NCBI RefSeq assembly: GCF_000305775.1
Contig: NC_018866.1
Coordinates: forward strand, 2,561,001-2,625,000
Origin: Dehalobacter sp. DCA
GTDB taxonomy: Bacteria; Bacillota; Desulfitobacteriia; Desulfitobacteriales; Syntrophobotulaceae
Direction of reading: 5' to 3'
Length of the DNA: 64,000 nt
Part shown: one piece after another, positions 24,186-33,609 of the stretch
Position numbering within the stretch: position 1 is the stretch's first letter
Layout of the letters: each line of letters opens with the position of its first letter
Position numbers and translations under genes: made by a program
The notes under the pieces: generated by a model
What the model was told of the DNA's origin: nothing
What the model saw: the letters and a program-made list of their open reading frames with translations, nothing else
The model's database searches: none

Positions 24186-26441
24186 CTATCCGTGAGAATT
24201 ATTTTTTTCAGACGGCGAACCAGGCTCGCTGTCCTGCTTAGTCGGAGACTCATTCTCTTTTTGCGTTTTGGGTTCCTCCTGTTTCTGACCAGTGCCCGCT
24301 TCCTCTGCCACTTTGGTCTTGGCTGACGGCAATTCAGGGTACTCGATCCTGGAATGGAATATTCCGCTTAGAACCTTAACAAATGCTATAGATATCTTAT
24401 CCAGGTCCTTAAAGGTTAAGTCACATTGGTCAAGCAGGCCCTCATCAAATTTCTCCTTGATAATCTTACGCACCAATCCTTCAATTTTTCCCGGCGAACT
24501 GTCCTTCTGGGAACGAACGGCTGCTTCAACATTATCCGCCAGAAGAACCAGCGCCGCCTCTTTAGACTGGGGACGCTGCCCGTCATACCTGAAAGCTTCT
24601 TCCGAAATATCCGGATTCTCTTCGAGTGCTTTATGGTAAAAGAACGATGCCGTGCTGTCCCCGTGGTGCTGCGCAATAATATCCTGAATATTGGATGGAA
24701 GCTTATGCTCTTTGGCCATTTCTAGTCCGTCTTTGATATGGGAAATGATAATTAGGGAACTAAGCGTCGGGGCAATCTTTTCGTGGGGATTATCCTTGGA
24801 AAACTGGTTTTCTATAAAGAAATACGGTCTCTTCAGCTTGCCGATATCATGATAGAGCGCGCCGACTCTAACCAGCACAGGATCAGCTTTAATTTCTTCA
24901 GCGGCAGTTTCGGCCAGATTTCCGACCAGGACGCTGTGATGGTAAGTCCCTGGCGCTTCGATCAATAAGCTTTTCAACAGCGGCGCATTCGGGTTGGATA
25001 ATTCCAACAGCCTTACAGCCGATGTAATGTTAAAGCCTTGTTCCAGCCAAGGCAAAACACCCATGGTAAGAACAGACGTCAGAAATCCGTTGGCAACGCT
25101 CAGCATGCATCCGATCAGCCAATCGGTCGGACTAATCTGAAGGATCAAGGCAACACCGCTTACAAGGGCAATGTTTACCAAAGCCACAAACAATCCTGCC
25201 CTGGCCAGCTCAGAACGGCGGTCCAGTTTAGCAACACCCTGTATGCCGACGATGCCGCTAAGCAAAGAAAATAAGGCTGCCAGCGAACCTGCTGCTCCCA
25301 TATTCCCTGGATCTGCCATCATCCCGGTGAAAATAGCCAGAATGACGCCTACCAGAACTGCGATCTTAACGCCAAGCAGGAGTGTAACCGTCATCGTAAC
25401 CCAGGCCGCAGGTATCAGGATAGCCGTCAAAGTGTTTAAATCATTGTCCCCAAGACTGATCGCCATAAAGGCTTTACCCATGGCCAGCGCAACAATCATC
25501 AGAAGTCCGATCAGCACCATCCTTTGCCAGTGGGTAAACGTGTCGGGGCTGAACTGGTAGGCGAACAAAATCAAAATAATCATCGAAACCAGGACAATAA
25601 TTGCAATACCGGAAGCCGGCTTCCATGGAGATTCTACTTTGATCAATCCGTACGCCTGCAGGGCCTGATAAATCTGATCATCAACAATTTCCCCCGGTCC
25701 TATAATTTTTTCATTTTCTCGATAGGTCCGGATGGATGGTTTAACCTTAGAAATGGCAATATCCTGCATTTTCTTTGTCGCTTCTTCATCGATGGTCAGT
25801 GTCGGTTTGATCACACACTGTTCAATAAATTTATTTATAAGTTCTTTCACAGGTTCAGTTACGTTGGATTGATTGATCTGTTCACTCATTCGGTCCCGTA
25901 AAAGTGATACTTCTGCCTGAGATCTCGCTCCGGTCTCGGCATCGCTTGCTATCCCAAGGATGACAACTGAACTAGTTCCGGAGGCAGATACAATCTCGTG
26001 ATCAGACAAATTCAGCAGCGCTTCAAGCGTGCTGTTCGATAATTCGCTATAAGGGACTTTCTTGCGGAGCTCGTCCATTTTTTCTGTAAGACTGTCCTTA
26101 GAATCTTTCTGATCCGCCAGAATCTCAAATGTCCGATCCAAATCTTTTGACAAGTTGGAGATTTGATCGTCATCGGCCATATAAACAGGTCCGACTGCAT
26201 TTGCCGCTGCTTCCTGTTCTTCCTGGAACTTGGCGAGATCTGTCACTTTCTTTTCATAAGGTGCCGTGATCAATTCCGGACTGGGCTCACCGGATTCAAT
26301 ATTTAATTTAGACTGAAAAAGATCCGAGGCCAATATCGCGGTTAAAAGAATAAAGAACAGCACAAATAATGCTATCTGGTATTTTGTCATAGCATTCTTG
26401 GTCTTTTTAGGCAAAAGCATTGTTTTCAATTTTTTATTCAA
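24186..26441 (-). CDS. pgpH: 7TM-HD phosphohydrolase, cyclic di-AMP phosphodiesterase type (PgpH)
   Basis: The 751-residue membrane protein has an extracytoplasmic 7TMR-HDED N-domain (about residues 50-270), a seven-helix membrane core (about 275-480) and a cytoplasmic HD domain with HHSVLVGNLAE and ALYHDIGKLKRP. HD family members of this architecture hydrolyse c-di-AMP. The charged C-terminal tail (about 700-751) is low complexity. It starts at TTG 26441, 6 bp after the phoH stop. Confidence 0.95.
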   Translation of the reverse strand: MNKKLKTMLLPKKTKNAMTKYQIALFVLFFILLTAILASDLFQSKLNIESGEPSPELITAPYEKKVTDLAKFQEEQEAAANAVGPVYMADDDQISNLSKDLDRTFEILADQKDSKDSLTEKMDELRKKVPYSELSNSTLEALLNLSDHEIVSASGTSSVVILGIASDAETGARSQAEVSLLRDRMSEQINQSNVTEPVKELINKFIEQCVIKPTLTIDEEATKKMQDIAISKVKPSIRTYRENEKIIGPGEIVDDQIYQALQAYGLIKVESPWKPASGIAIIVLVSMIILILFAYQFSPDTFTHWQRMVLIGLLMIVALAMGKAFMAISLGDNDLNTLTAILIPAAWVTMTVTLLLGVKIAVLVGVILAIFTGMMADPGNMGAAGSLAALFSLLSGIVGIQGVAKLDRRSELARAGLFVALVNIALVSGVALILQISPTDWLIGCMLSVANGFLTSVLTMGVLPWLEQGFNITSAVRLLELSNPNAPLLKSLLIEAPGTYHHSVLVGNLAETAAEEIKADPVLVRVGALYHDIGKLKRPYFFIENQFSKDNPHEKIAPTLSSLIIISHIKDGLEMAKEHKLPSNIQDIIAQHHGDSTASFFYHKALEENPDISEEAFRYDGQRPQSKEAALVLLADNVEAAVRSQKDSSPGKIEGLVRKIIKEKFDEGLLDQCDLTFKDLDKISIAFVKVLSGIFHSRIEYPELPSAKTKVAEEAGTGQKQEEPKTQKENESPTKQDSEPGSPSEKNNSHG

Positions 26442-26447
26442 GTCCCA

Positions 26448-27428
26448 TCAATCCTTACCGGACTGCTTGTCCTCTTTTATATCTTGCGCATCGTAAGCGT
26501 GAATAATGCTTTGTACAAGCGGGTTACGTACAATATCGTCCAAAGTAAAGTAATGGAAGGAAATATCTCCGATACCTTTCAGGATATGTTGTACTTCAAT
26601 CAGCCCTGAATAATTACCGCGGGGAAGGTCAACCTGGGTAATGTCACCGGTAACCACTGCTTTGGAGGCAAATCCAAGCCTGGTCAGAAACATTTTCATT
26701 TGCTCCGGGGATGTATTTTGGGCCTCATCCAGAATAATAAATGAATCGTCTAGCGTACGCCCGCGCATATAGGCCAACGGAGCAATCTCAATCGTGCCTT
26801 TCTCAATATACCGCGCGGTCGTTTCCGGTCCAAGAAGATCATAGAGCGCATCATAGAGCGGCCTGAGGTACGGATTGACCTTCTCCTGCAAATCGCCGGG
26901 CAAAAAACCGAGTTTTTCTCCGGCTTCCACCGCAGGCCGGGTGAGAACAATCCTGTTCACTTCTTTGGCCCTCAGCGCCTTGACCGCCATGACCACCGCC
27001 AGATAGGTCTTTCCTGTCCCGGCGGGTCCGATGCCAAAGACGAGTGAATCCTTGGCAATGGCTTTAACATACTTGGCCTGTCCGAGCGTCTTGGGTTTGA
27101 TCGGGCGCCCCCTTTGCGTCGTCGCGATGATATGGGTGAGGTTTTGAGCCATATCCTTCACGCTGCCCTCTTCCACCTGGGAAACAACATACGTTACATC
27201 GGCCAGGGTCAGTGTATTGCCTTTCCGAATTAAGTCCAGAAGCTGTCTGAGGACTGCTTCGGCAAGCTTGACCTGTTGTTCTTCACCTGAAATCGTCATC
27301 TCTTCACTGCGAAAAACAATCTGACAGCCGAGACGCTCTTCCAAAAATCTTAAGTTGACGTCCTCGAGACCGAACAGGTTTAATGCTTCTTCTTTATCTT
27401 TTAGGTTGAGTTTTGATTCATTACGCAA
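26448..27428 (-). CDS. phoH: PhoH-like ATPase
   Basis: Cytoplasmic P-loop ATPase of 326 residues, with an N-terminal KH-like stretch and Walker A GPAGTGKTYLAVV, Walker B FIILDEAQNTSP and sensor VTGDITQVDLPRG. The family is linked to RNA metabolism and lies next to ybeY in many genomes. Substrate unproven. TTG start at 27428 after GGAGG. Confidence 0.95.
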   Translation of the reverse strand: MRNESKLNLKDKEEALNLFGLEDVNLRFLEERLGCQIVFRSEEMTISGEEQQVKLAEAVLRQLLDLIRKGNTLTLADVTYVVSQVEEGSVKDMAQNLTHIIATTQRGRPIKPKTLGQAKYVKAIAKDSLVFGIGPAGTGKTYLAVVMAVKALRAKEVNRIVLTRPAVEAGEKLGFLPGDLQEKVNPYLRPLYDALYDLLGPETTARYIEKGTIEIAPLAYMRGRTLDDSFIILDEAQNTSPEQMKMFLTRLGFASKAVVTGDITQVDLPRGNYSGLIEVQHILKGIGDISFHYFTLDDIVRNPLVQSIIHAYDAQDIKEDKQSGKD

Positions 27429-27460
27429 GTGTGAGTTCCTCCAAATGCAAAGATATTTGC

Positions 27461-28663
27461 TTATTTTTTATATACCGCGATATCTTCAAAGGTCTCAACT
27501 TCAACCCTGACATGTTCCGTTCCTTTTTTGGATGAAAGGATCCGGACTTTATCGTGCAGTACTTTGACCCCTGAAGGCAGTTTTTGTTTCAATTCCTCCC
27601 TGGCCAGGGTCTCGGCAAGCTTCTTTGCTTCTGCTGCTGTACGGCTTACATGTACTTTTTGAGTTTCTTCATAATGTACTTTTAACAATTCGACAGGAAA
27701 ACGCCAATTCCTCCAATCGGGCAATGCATATGTGCAGGTTTCTTGGATCGAATCTGAATAGGGGCTGTCCTGATTCATTATCATTATTACACGATTATTT
27801 ATTTTTATTCCCCAGCCATTGGTCCTATTTGCTGTCTTTTCCGTCCTGTCTTCTTCCAGGGGAATAATCTTGTCCGCGCTGTACCAGACCCTTGCCCGGA
27901 CAAAGCCTTTGGCCGCCGGCGCATCGGTCGCGTTTTGTTTGGCTCTGTTCTGACCAGATACGTCAAAGCTGTATTCCGTCATTCCTCCTGCAGCCTTGAT
28001 CAAAACCTGTCCGGCGGTAACCAGCTGTCCTTCAGCAATTAGCGCCTGCCCCTGAATGACGATCACATCTTCCACATAGCCTGTTTTGGCTGCCAGAAGA
28101 TCTCCCTGGAATAAAACGGTTTGCGGCAGGGTTTTTTCCACGACTCTGATTTTGATATTCGTTCCGCGCTCTTCCATCGTCATCCAGACCAGGTCAGGCA
28201 TGCTCTCTTGAACTTGTTTGCTCATCTGATCAAGGTCAAGGGAACTTTTCAGCACCCATTTATTTAAGCCGGCTTTCCCGGCTTCAGCAATAATCTGATT
28301 CGCTGATACCCTGCTGTTTCCTTCCACACTAATGGAAAGCACATACTGAGAAAGAACCGTGAGTGCTGCAATGATGATAAAAACACCAAAAATCAGACCC
28401 TTGCGTTTTTGCCAGCGTAGCGCTACAAACGGAAACCCGTATCTGTTCCGGATGTTGATTTTGATTCCTGCTTTTTTGGCTGCCTTGCGCAAACGCCTGA
28501 AATCTGCAGCATTGATCTCGGCCAAAAAGCTATCCGTCAATTTTTTTCCATTATAAAATTCAATCCTGTCTTTAAGCGCCTCATTAATAAATCCAGCTAA
28601 ATTCTTACCCTGCGCTTGAATGGTTACCCTTCCGTGCAGGTACCTGCCAAATTTTCCGAACAC
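27461..28663 (-). CDS. yqfD: Sporulation protein YqfD
   Basis: The 400-residue protein starts at GTG 28663 after GGGGAGGG. An N-terminal cytoplasmic part (RGRVTIQAQG-like start), a membrane helix (about residues 93-112, LIFGVFIIIAALTVLSQYVL) and a large outer part with FDVSGQNRAK follow. YqfD homologues belong to the sigma-E regulon and are needed for normal spore formation. Their mechanism is unknown. It is paired with yqfC. Confidence 0.93.
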   Translation of the reverse strand: MFGKFGRYLHGRVTIQAQGKNLAGFINEALKDRIEFYNGKKLTDSFLAEINAADFRRLRKAAKKAGIKINIRNRYGFPFVALRWQKRKGLIFGVFIIIAALTVLSQYVLSISVEGNSRVSANQIIAEAGKAGLNKWVLKSSLDLDQMSKQVQESMPDLVWMTMEERGTNIKIRVVEKTLPQTVLFQGDLLAAKTGYVEDVIVIQGQALIAEGQLVTAGQVLIKAAGGMTEYSFDVSGQNRAKQNATDAPAAKGFVRARVWYSADKIIPLEEDRTEKTANRTNGWGIKINNRVIMIMNQDSPYSDSIQETCTYALPDWRNWRFPVELLKVHYEETQKVHVSRTAAEAKKLAETLAREELKQKLPSGVKVLHDKVRILSSKKGTEHVRVEVETFEDIAVYKK

Positions 28664-28665
28664 CT

Positions 28666-28938
28666 TCAGCCCTCCCCAAAGCTTAGTCCGGTTAACCGGC
28701 CGCGGATACTGATCTCATGATCCTGCACAGCTGTAAGGATGAATTTATCTCCGTTAAGACAGAGTTTACCCTCGGAAGTCCGCAAAGTAATCTCCTGATC
28801 CGAAAATCCGACCACTTCATCAAAATATTCTATGATGATCTCACTGCGTCCGATAATGGTTATTTTAGGTCCGTTATCCAGGACATCCGTCGGAAACTCC
28901 AGGATCTCACCAGCATGTTTCTGAAGCCTTTTCAGCAC
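28666..28938 (-). CDS. yqfC: Sporulation protein YqfC
   Basis: A small beta-rich sporulation protein (about 90 residues) encoded 2 bp before yqfD. I place the start at GTG 28938 (VLKRLQKHAGEILEFP), after AAGGGAGTGG. Longer forms from 28956 or 28992 have no ribosome binding site. The conserved core is PKITIIGRSEIIIEYFDEVV and LRTSEGKLCLNG. Sigma-E control is inferred from Bacillus. Confidence 0.88.
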   Translation of the reverse strand: MLKRLQKHAGEILEFPTDVLDNGPKITIIGRSEIIIEYFDEVVGFSDQEITLRTSEGKLCLNGDKFILTAVQDHEISIRGRLTGLSFGEG

Positions 28939-29112
28939 GCTTACCACTCCCTTCATAGCATGTCTATGCATCAGGAGCAGAGAATAGTCCAAGCAGTTAG
29001 CGGGAGATCAGGAGAACAGCGGAGAACAGAGGGAAACGAAAGAACAGATTGGATGGCGCAACAGCCGAAGAGCCATTCAGGTACATGGCGTAAACCGTAA
29101 GTTTACCGTTAA

Positions 29113-29143
29113 AAAAACTGCCGCTTATTTAGCGGCAGTTTTT
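29113..29143 (-). terminator. Terminator after rpsU-yqeY
   Basis: ACTGCCGC (29117-29124) pairs with GCGGCAGT (29132-29139) around a seven-base loop. It is flanked by A's and T's on both sides, so it could work in both directions. It lies 13 bp past the yqeY stop codon. Confidence 0.88.
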
Positions 29144-29155
29144 CACTACTCTTTT

Positions 29156-29611
29156 TTAGGAACCCAAGAGTCCTCTCACGACTTGATTCACAAGCTTCCC
29201 TTCGGCTCTTCCTTTTATCTTCGGCGTAATAATTCCCATGACTTTCCCCAGATCTTTGGGGCCTTGGGCACCGGTTTCAGCGATGATTTCTTTAGCTATT
29301 TCGCGGATTTCCCCTTCAGTGAGCTGCTGAGGTAAGTATTCCATTAGGATGGCGACTTCCTCTTCGAGCTCCTGAACTTTGTCGGGCCTGTTCGCGTTGG
29401 CAAACTGTTCCATCGCATCCCGCCGCATTTTTAACTCGCGGGCAAGAACCTCGATAACCTGATTATCATCGTTGAACTCCATTTTCTTGTCTATCTCAGC
29501 GTATTTGATGGCAGCCCGTACCATTCGGATAACAGAAAGTCTAACCTTCCCCTCCTCTTTGGCCTTCATAGCTGTCTTCATATCCTCAATCAGACGATCC
29601 TTCAGGGACAA
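29156..29611 (-). CDS. yqeY: GatB/YqeY domain protein
   Basis: The 151-residue all-helical protein is related to the tRNA-binding tail domain of GatB. LKDRLIEDMKTAMKAKE and the C-terminal GKVMGIITPKIKGRAEG are the family signatures. Role unknown, probably tRNA or ribosome related. TTG start at 29611 after GGGAG. It follows rpsU by 15 bp, as in Bacillus. Confidence 0.93.
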   Translation of the reverse strand: MSLKDRLIEDMKTAMKAKEEGKVRLSVIRMVRAAIKYAEIDKKMEFNDDNQVIEVLARELKMRRDAMEQFANANRPDKVQELEEEVAILMEYLPQQLTEGEIREIAKEIIAETGAQGPKDLGKVMGIITPKIKGRAEGKLVNQVVRGLLGS

Positions 29612-29626
29612 TTGGAGCCAACTCCC

Positions 29627-29803
29627 TTATTTGAATTTACGTTTCCGCGCAGCCTCAGATTTCTTTTTTCTCTTAACGCTTGGCTTCTCGTAATGCTCGT
29701 GTTTGCGAGCTTCCGATAATACCCCCGAACGTTGACAATTTCGCTTGAACCGGCGGAGTGCGGAATCCAGGGATTCATTTTTACCGACTCTGACTTCACT
29801 CAT
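29627..29803 (-). CDS. rpsU: 30S ribosomal protein S21
   Basis: The 58-residue basic protein reads [19 protein letters not shown] at the start and ends in a Lys/Arg-rich tail ([13 protein letters not shown]). It starts at the ATG at 29803, after an extended GGAGGGAGGG site. The length and sequence are those of S21. The overlapping frame at 29602-29799 is spurious. Promoter TTGACG-17-TATAAT upstream; yqeY downstream. Confidence 0.97.
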   Translation of the reverse strand: MSEVRVGKNESLDSALRRFKRNCQRSGVLSEARKHEHYEKPSVKRKKKSEAARKRKFK

Positions 29804-29841
29804 TTTTTATCCCTCCCTCCACTGGTAAATGATACGAAATA

Positions 29842-29870
29842 ATTATAAAGGATGAATATGGACACGTCAA
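29842..29870 (-). promoter_or_regulatory. rpsU promoter
   Basis: TTGACG (29870-29865) and TATAAT (29847-29842) lie 17 bp apart on the minus strand, about 40 bp upstream of the rpsU start codon. Confidence 0.85.
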
Positions 29871-29944
29871 GCTGGAAGGAGCCTGCTTTTTTTGCATATC
29901 AAAACACAACTCAGTCCTAATCTGACGGTTTTTCCAAAAGATGT

Positions 29945-30289
29945 TTAGCCGATTTTCTTGCCCAGCGGCTTGCCGCCGATCAGATGATAGTGCAGATGTC
30001 CGACTTCCTGACCTCCGTCAGGTCCGCAGTTCACAACAACCCTGTAGCCCGATTCCGCGACCCCGAATTCTGCTGCAAGCTGCTTGATCAGGACAAAAAT
30101 CCTGCCGGTCACAGCCATGTCATCTTCTGTCAGATCATTCAGACTGGTCAGGTGCTTTTTCGGAATAACCAGAATGTGAACAGGCGCCACGGGATTAATA
30201 TCCTTAAAGCACAGAATGTCATCGTTCTCAAAAACAATGGTTGAAGGAATCTCCTTGTTGACGATTTTGCAAAAAATACAATTGTCCAC
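29945..30289 (-). CDS. Histidine triad (HIT) nucleotide-binding protein
   Basis: HinT-like purine nucleoside phosphoramidase of 114 residues. The GTG at 30289 is chosen (VDNCIFCKIVNKEIP) because GGAGG lies eight bases upstream. The TTG at 30304 is the first base of that same site. Conserved FCKIVNKEIPS and the catalytic triad HLHYHLIGG near the C-terminus are visible. The usual mtaB-HIT-rpsU-yqeY order has an extra gene inserted before it. Confidence 0.94.
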   Translation of the reverse strand: MDNCIFCKIVNKEIPSTIVFENDDILCFKDINPVAPVHILVIPKKHLTSLNDLTEDDMAVTGRIFVLIKQLAAEFGVAESGYRVVVNCGPDGGQEVGHLHYHLIGGKPLGKKIG

Positions 30290-30380
30290 GAACCGAACCT
30301 CCAATTTTGTATCCTTAATACCCTATCAACTCTAAACCTACATGTTCCTACTGTTTAGATTAATGTCCTTTGCTTCCGGG

Positions 30381-31238
30381 TTATTCGCTTTTCGCAATCA
30401 CTGTCTTACTGAGAATTTGTTGGTCGCATTGCTCCAGCGTATCTGCAAAAGGAGTCAAAATATACAAAAAGACTGTACTGTCAAACTCCTTAAAATATCT
30501 CGCATAAATTCTTGTACGGGATGCAATCAGCGGGAAATCCTCCAGGCTGGTTTTTTTGAGCGGATTGCCGTACTGAATGTAAGCCCGACGGCTGCCTTCA
30601 TATTTGTGGGCCGGACTGTTTACCAGGATGATTGCATCGATTTGTTCCCAGCCCTCATAACCCGCATACGGGACTCCGCTCTTGACCTCGGAGGAAAGAA
30701 CATCCATTTTTTGCTGCTCGGCAGGGCAGCCCAGGCTGTCCAGGACCAGCTTCTTATAATCATATTCTGTTACAGCCATTATTTCACTGATATTCAGCTT
30801 TCCATCTGCAGAAAAACCATACTTGCTTTGCCCAGAGTTGTCCTTGATCAGATATCCCCCATAGAAGCTCGCATAATAAGGCGAATCATCCTTGTAAAGC
30901 GTGGACGAACCGTAATTCCAGCTGAACGCGCCAAAATTATAGAGTATCGACAGGGAAAGGTCTCTTCCGGTGTACTGTGAAAAACCTTCATTATCGTTAA
31001 ACACCATGACAAACGGGTACCAGTCTTTTTCTTCCGTACTGGAACCACCCGGGATCTGAACAGAGACTTGCTGTTTATCCATCAGGCTCTTGGAATTTTC
31101 ATATTTGGTGTAAGCCCACATCACCGCATAGCTTCGGACTTGTGCGTACAATGGTGCTTTTAATAATAATACACCCAGCGCAATGACTACAATTAACACA
31201 ATAATAAGGGGCTTCTTCCAATTCCCGATCTTCTTCAT
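30381..31238 (-). CDS. Membrane-anchored protein of unknown function
   Basis: The 285-residue protein has one N-terminal membrane helix (about residues 9-26, PLIIVLIVVIALGVLLLK). The rest is predicted extracytoplasmic, rich in Tyr and Ser (GGYLIKDNSGQSKYGFSADG). A single cysteine pair region (LGCPAE and LEQCDQQ) could form a disulphide. I do not recognise a domain. It lies between mtaB and the HIT gene and breaks an otherwise conserved neighbourhood, so it may be a lineage-specific addition. Confidence 0.6.
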   Translation of the reverse strand: MKKIGNWKKPLIIVLIVVIALGVLLLKAPLYAQVRSYAVMWAYTKYENSKSLMDKQQVSVQIPGGSSTEEKDWYPFVMVFNDNEGFSQYTGRDLSLSILYNFGAFSWNYGSSTLYKDDSPYYASFYGGYLIKDNSGQSKYGFSADGKLNISEIMAVTEYDYKKLVLDSLGCPAEQQKMDVLSSEVKSGVPYAGYEGWEQIDAIILVNSPAHKYEGSRRAYIQYGNPLKKTSLEDFPLIASRTRIYARYFKEFDSTVFLYILTPFADTLEQCDQQILSKTVIAKSE

Positions 31239-31324
31239 TGTGGCTCCTTGTGTTTTGAGGATTATTTGTTAATTATTATATTATAAAATATTAGAAGATT
31301 AAACACCATTTGACAAATTGTGCT

Positions 31325-32737
31325 TTATTCAGCTTCATTGATTTCTCTGCTAGCAGCGTTTCCTGGGACAGAAACCAGATCCTCCTCACGGACAGCATAA
31401 GTGATGAGATCGCTCTCAGCCAGGCTGGACGGAATTCGAAGTTCCAGATAATTTCGGGTATGTCCGCGGGCTCTTCCGTCTTGATCCACATTCTCCAAAA
31501 GTACTTCAAGCTGTTTTCCAATAAATTTTCTCTCGTATTTTCTTCGGCTCTTTTGACCGATCTGAATCAGTTCCCTGACCCTGGCTGTTTTGATACGGTT
31601 GGGTATCTGCTCCGGCATATCCGCCGCGGGCGTACCGGGCCTCCGGGAATAAGGGAAAACATGAATACCGGAAAATTCGCAGCTCTCAATAAAACGCAGG
31701 CCGTCCTGATAATCCTGATCTGTTTCTCCGGGAAAGCCGACCATAATATCGGAGGCGATTGCCGCGTCTGGAACTCTGGCCCTTATCTGCTTCAGCAAAG
31801 CAGCATAATCCTCTATCGTATAAGGTCTGTTCATTTTTCCCAGGATCTTGTTGGAACCGCTCTGAAGCGGAATATGGAAATGGGGGCATACTGCTGCATT
31901 GGCAGCAATAACCTCCAGTAATTCCAGTGAAAACTCCATCGGTTCAATCGAACCAAGCCGGAGTCTCTTCATCCCCGGAAGTTTCACCAGCTCACTGACC
32001 AGAAGTCCCAGATTCATATTCTTATCGGTAAAGTCCCTGCCAAAGGCGCCGATATGAATACCGGTCAGTACAATTTCCTTGTATCCTGCCTTCAAAAGTT
32101 CCCTGGCCTCCCGGTAGACATTTTCAGGATCACGGCTACGTGACGGCCCCCTGGTATAGGGTACGATGCAGTATGTACAAAACTGGCTGCAGCCATCCTG
32201 AATCTTCAGCATGGCCCGTGTCCGGCTCTCACTTTTGATCAGCGGAAGCTCCTCATATTTCACGCTTTCCTCAAAACTTTTGACCTTGCGGAGAGGTCTT
32301 AAAGGTTCGGCCGGCTTCTTTGCTGAAGCACCGGCAGCACGTTCATCCTGAATATCGCGTAAAAACTGAAGCAGGGAACTCCGGTCCTGAGTTCCCATGA
32401 TCAGACCAACTCCATCGATCCCTGCAACCTCATCAGGACTTAGCTGGGCATAGCAGCCCATGACAGCGATGATCGCCCCCGGATGATCCTTGACCATCTT
32501 ACGGATGAGCTTGCGGGATTTCATGCTCCCTTTACCGGTTACGGTGCAGGTATTAATAATGATCATGTCGGCAGAATCAGCCTCCTGGACGGTCTTATAA
32601 CCTTCACCGGCCAGCAGCTGAGAAAGTGCTTCGCTTTCAGTCTGGTTGACCTTGCAGCCAAGCGTCAGAAAACTTACCTTCAAGCCTTCTGCGTTTTTCA
32701 TGTTTTCGGTTATCATCTGCTTATCTTCTTTATTCAT
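31325..32737 (-). CDS. mtaB: tRNA t6A37 methylthiotransferase MtaB
   Basis: Radical-SAM enzyme adding a methylthio group to t6A37 of tRNA. The N-terminal domain has three cluster cysteines (TLGCKVNQTESE, NTCTVT, MGCYAQ). The radical-SAM motif is CSQFCTYCIVP, and a TRAM domain follows (about the last 65 residues). The start is uncertain. The open frame reaches TTG 32779. I use the ATG at 32737 (MNKEDK), but shorter starts at 32716 and 32701 would still keep all domains. It follows rsmE in the usual order. Confidence 0.93.
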   Translation of the reverse strand: MNKEDKQMITENMKNAEGLKVSFLTLGCKVNQTESEALSQLLAGEGYKTVQEADSADMIIINTCTVTGKGSMKSRKLIRKMVKDHPGAIIAVMGCYAQLSPDEVAGIDGVGLIMGTQDRSSLLQFLRDIQDERAAGASAKKPAEPLRPLRKVKSFEESVKYEELPLIKSESRTRAMLKIQDGCSQFCTYCIVPYTRGPSRSRDPENVYREARELLKAGYKEIVLTGIHIGAFGRDFTDKNMNLGLLVSELVKLPGMKRLRLGSIEPMEFSLELLEVIAANAAVCPHFHIPLQSGSNKILGKMNRPYTIEDYAALLKQIRARVPDAAIASDIMVGFPGETDQDYQDGLRFIESCEFSGIHVFPYSRRPGTPAADMPEQIPNRIKTARVRELIQIGQKSRRKYERKFIGKQLEVLLENVDQDGRARGHTRNYLELRIPSSLAESDLITYAVREEDLVSVPGNAASREINEAE

Positions 32738-32849
32738 ACGCTTGGCTTCTTTTCCTCTTAACAATACAACATCCATCAAATAACTGCCCGAATAGAAAAT
32801 ATAAAAATTCTTCTGGCTTATGAACTAACATAAAATATGATCAAAGCAT

Positions 32850-33587
32850 CTATCCAAGATCGCCGAAGTAAGCGAGAGCCATCACAAGAGCTGCCAGAGC
32901 TGCCGTCTCTGTCCGCAGAATACGCGGTCCCAAAGAGACACTCCTGGCCTGAAGTTTTTCCTCGGCCCAGGCCACCTCTTCCGGCGCAAAGCCCCCTTCG
33001 GCCCCGATAAGCACAGCAATCGGGTATCTGGGTTCATATCCCTGAAGCACTTCCTTTAAGGAGTGCGTCTTTTCATCTTCATAAGGAATCAGCCACTGCG
33101 TCTCTGCCGGCAGTAGTCCCTTCAGTTGCGTCCAATCGGCTACTTCCATAATTTCCGGTTCGATGACCCGGTGAGATTGTTTCACAGCCTCAGCTGCGAT
33201 TCTTTGCCAACGGACCACCCTGTCCCGTGCTTTAGCTCCTTCCAGTTGCAGGACAGACCGTTTCGTCCTTAAAGGGATAAGTCCGGCCATTCCGAGCTCA
33301 GTCCCTTTTTGGATGACCCACTCCATCTTTTCTCCCTTGGCCAGTCCCATGACAAGGTATACCCTTGCCTTTGCTTCCACGTCAGGGAATTCCTCTTCAA
33401 CAATTCTGCAGCAGGCTGAGTCCCTGGCTAGTTCTTCAATGACCCCGACCCACTGACCGCCGGAATTATCAAAGCCCATGACTTTAGCGCCGCATTCAAG
33501 CCGCACCACATGAGTCAGGTGATGAAGTTCTTCTCCGGTTATGTTAAAAGTGTCCTTTTCGCGGGACGAGATTTTAAAACGGTGCAT
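32850..33587 (-). CDS. rsmE: 16S rRNA m3U1498 methyltransferase
   Basis: SPOUT-family methyltransferase of 245 residues. The ATG at 33587 (MHRFKISS) follows GAGAGAGGG. The N-terminal PUA-like domain carries LTHVVRLECGAKV. The SPOUT knot has the SAM site VLIGAEGGFAPEE and SLGPRILRTETAA. It overlaps no gene after correction of the start, and follows prmA by 22 bp. Confidence 0.95.
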   Translation of the reverse strand: MHRFKISSREKDTFNITGEELHHLTHVVRLECGAKVMGFDNSGGQWVGVIEELARDSACCRIVEEEFPDVEAKARVYLVMGLAKGEKMEWVIQKGTELGMAGLIPLRTKRSVLQLEGAKARDRVVRWQRIAAEAVKQSHRVIEPEIMEVADWTQLKGLLPAETQWLIPYEDEKTHSLKEVLQGYEPRYPIAVLIGAEGGFAPEEVAWAEEKLQARSVSLGPRILRTETAALAALVMALAYFGDLG

Positions 33588-33609
33588 AGGATTCCCTCTC
33601 TCGATACAC

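Noticed and set aside
29602..29799. 65-residue minus-strand frame
   Set aside because: Out of frame with rpsU, whose 58-residue sequence, ribosome site and promoter are clear.
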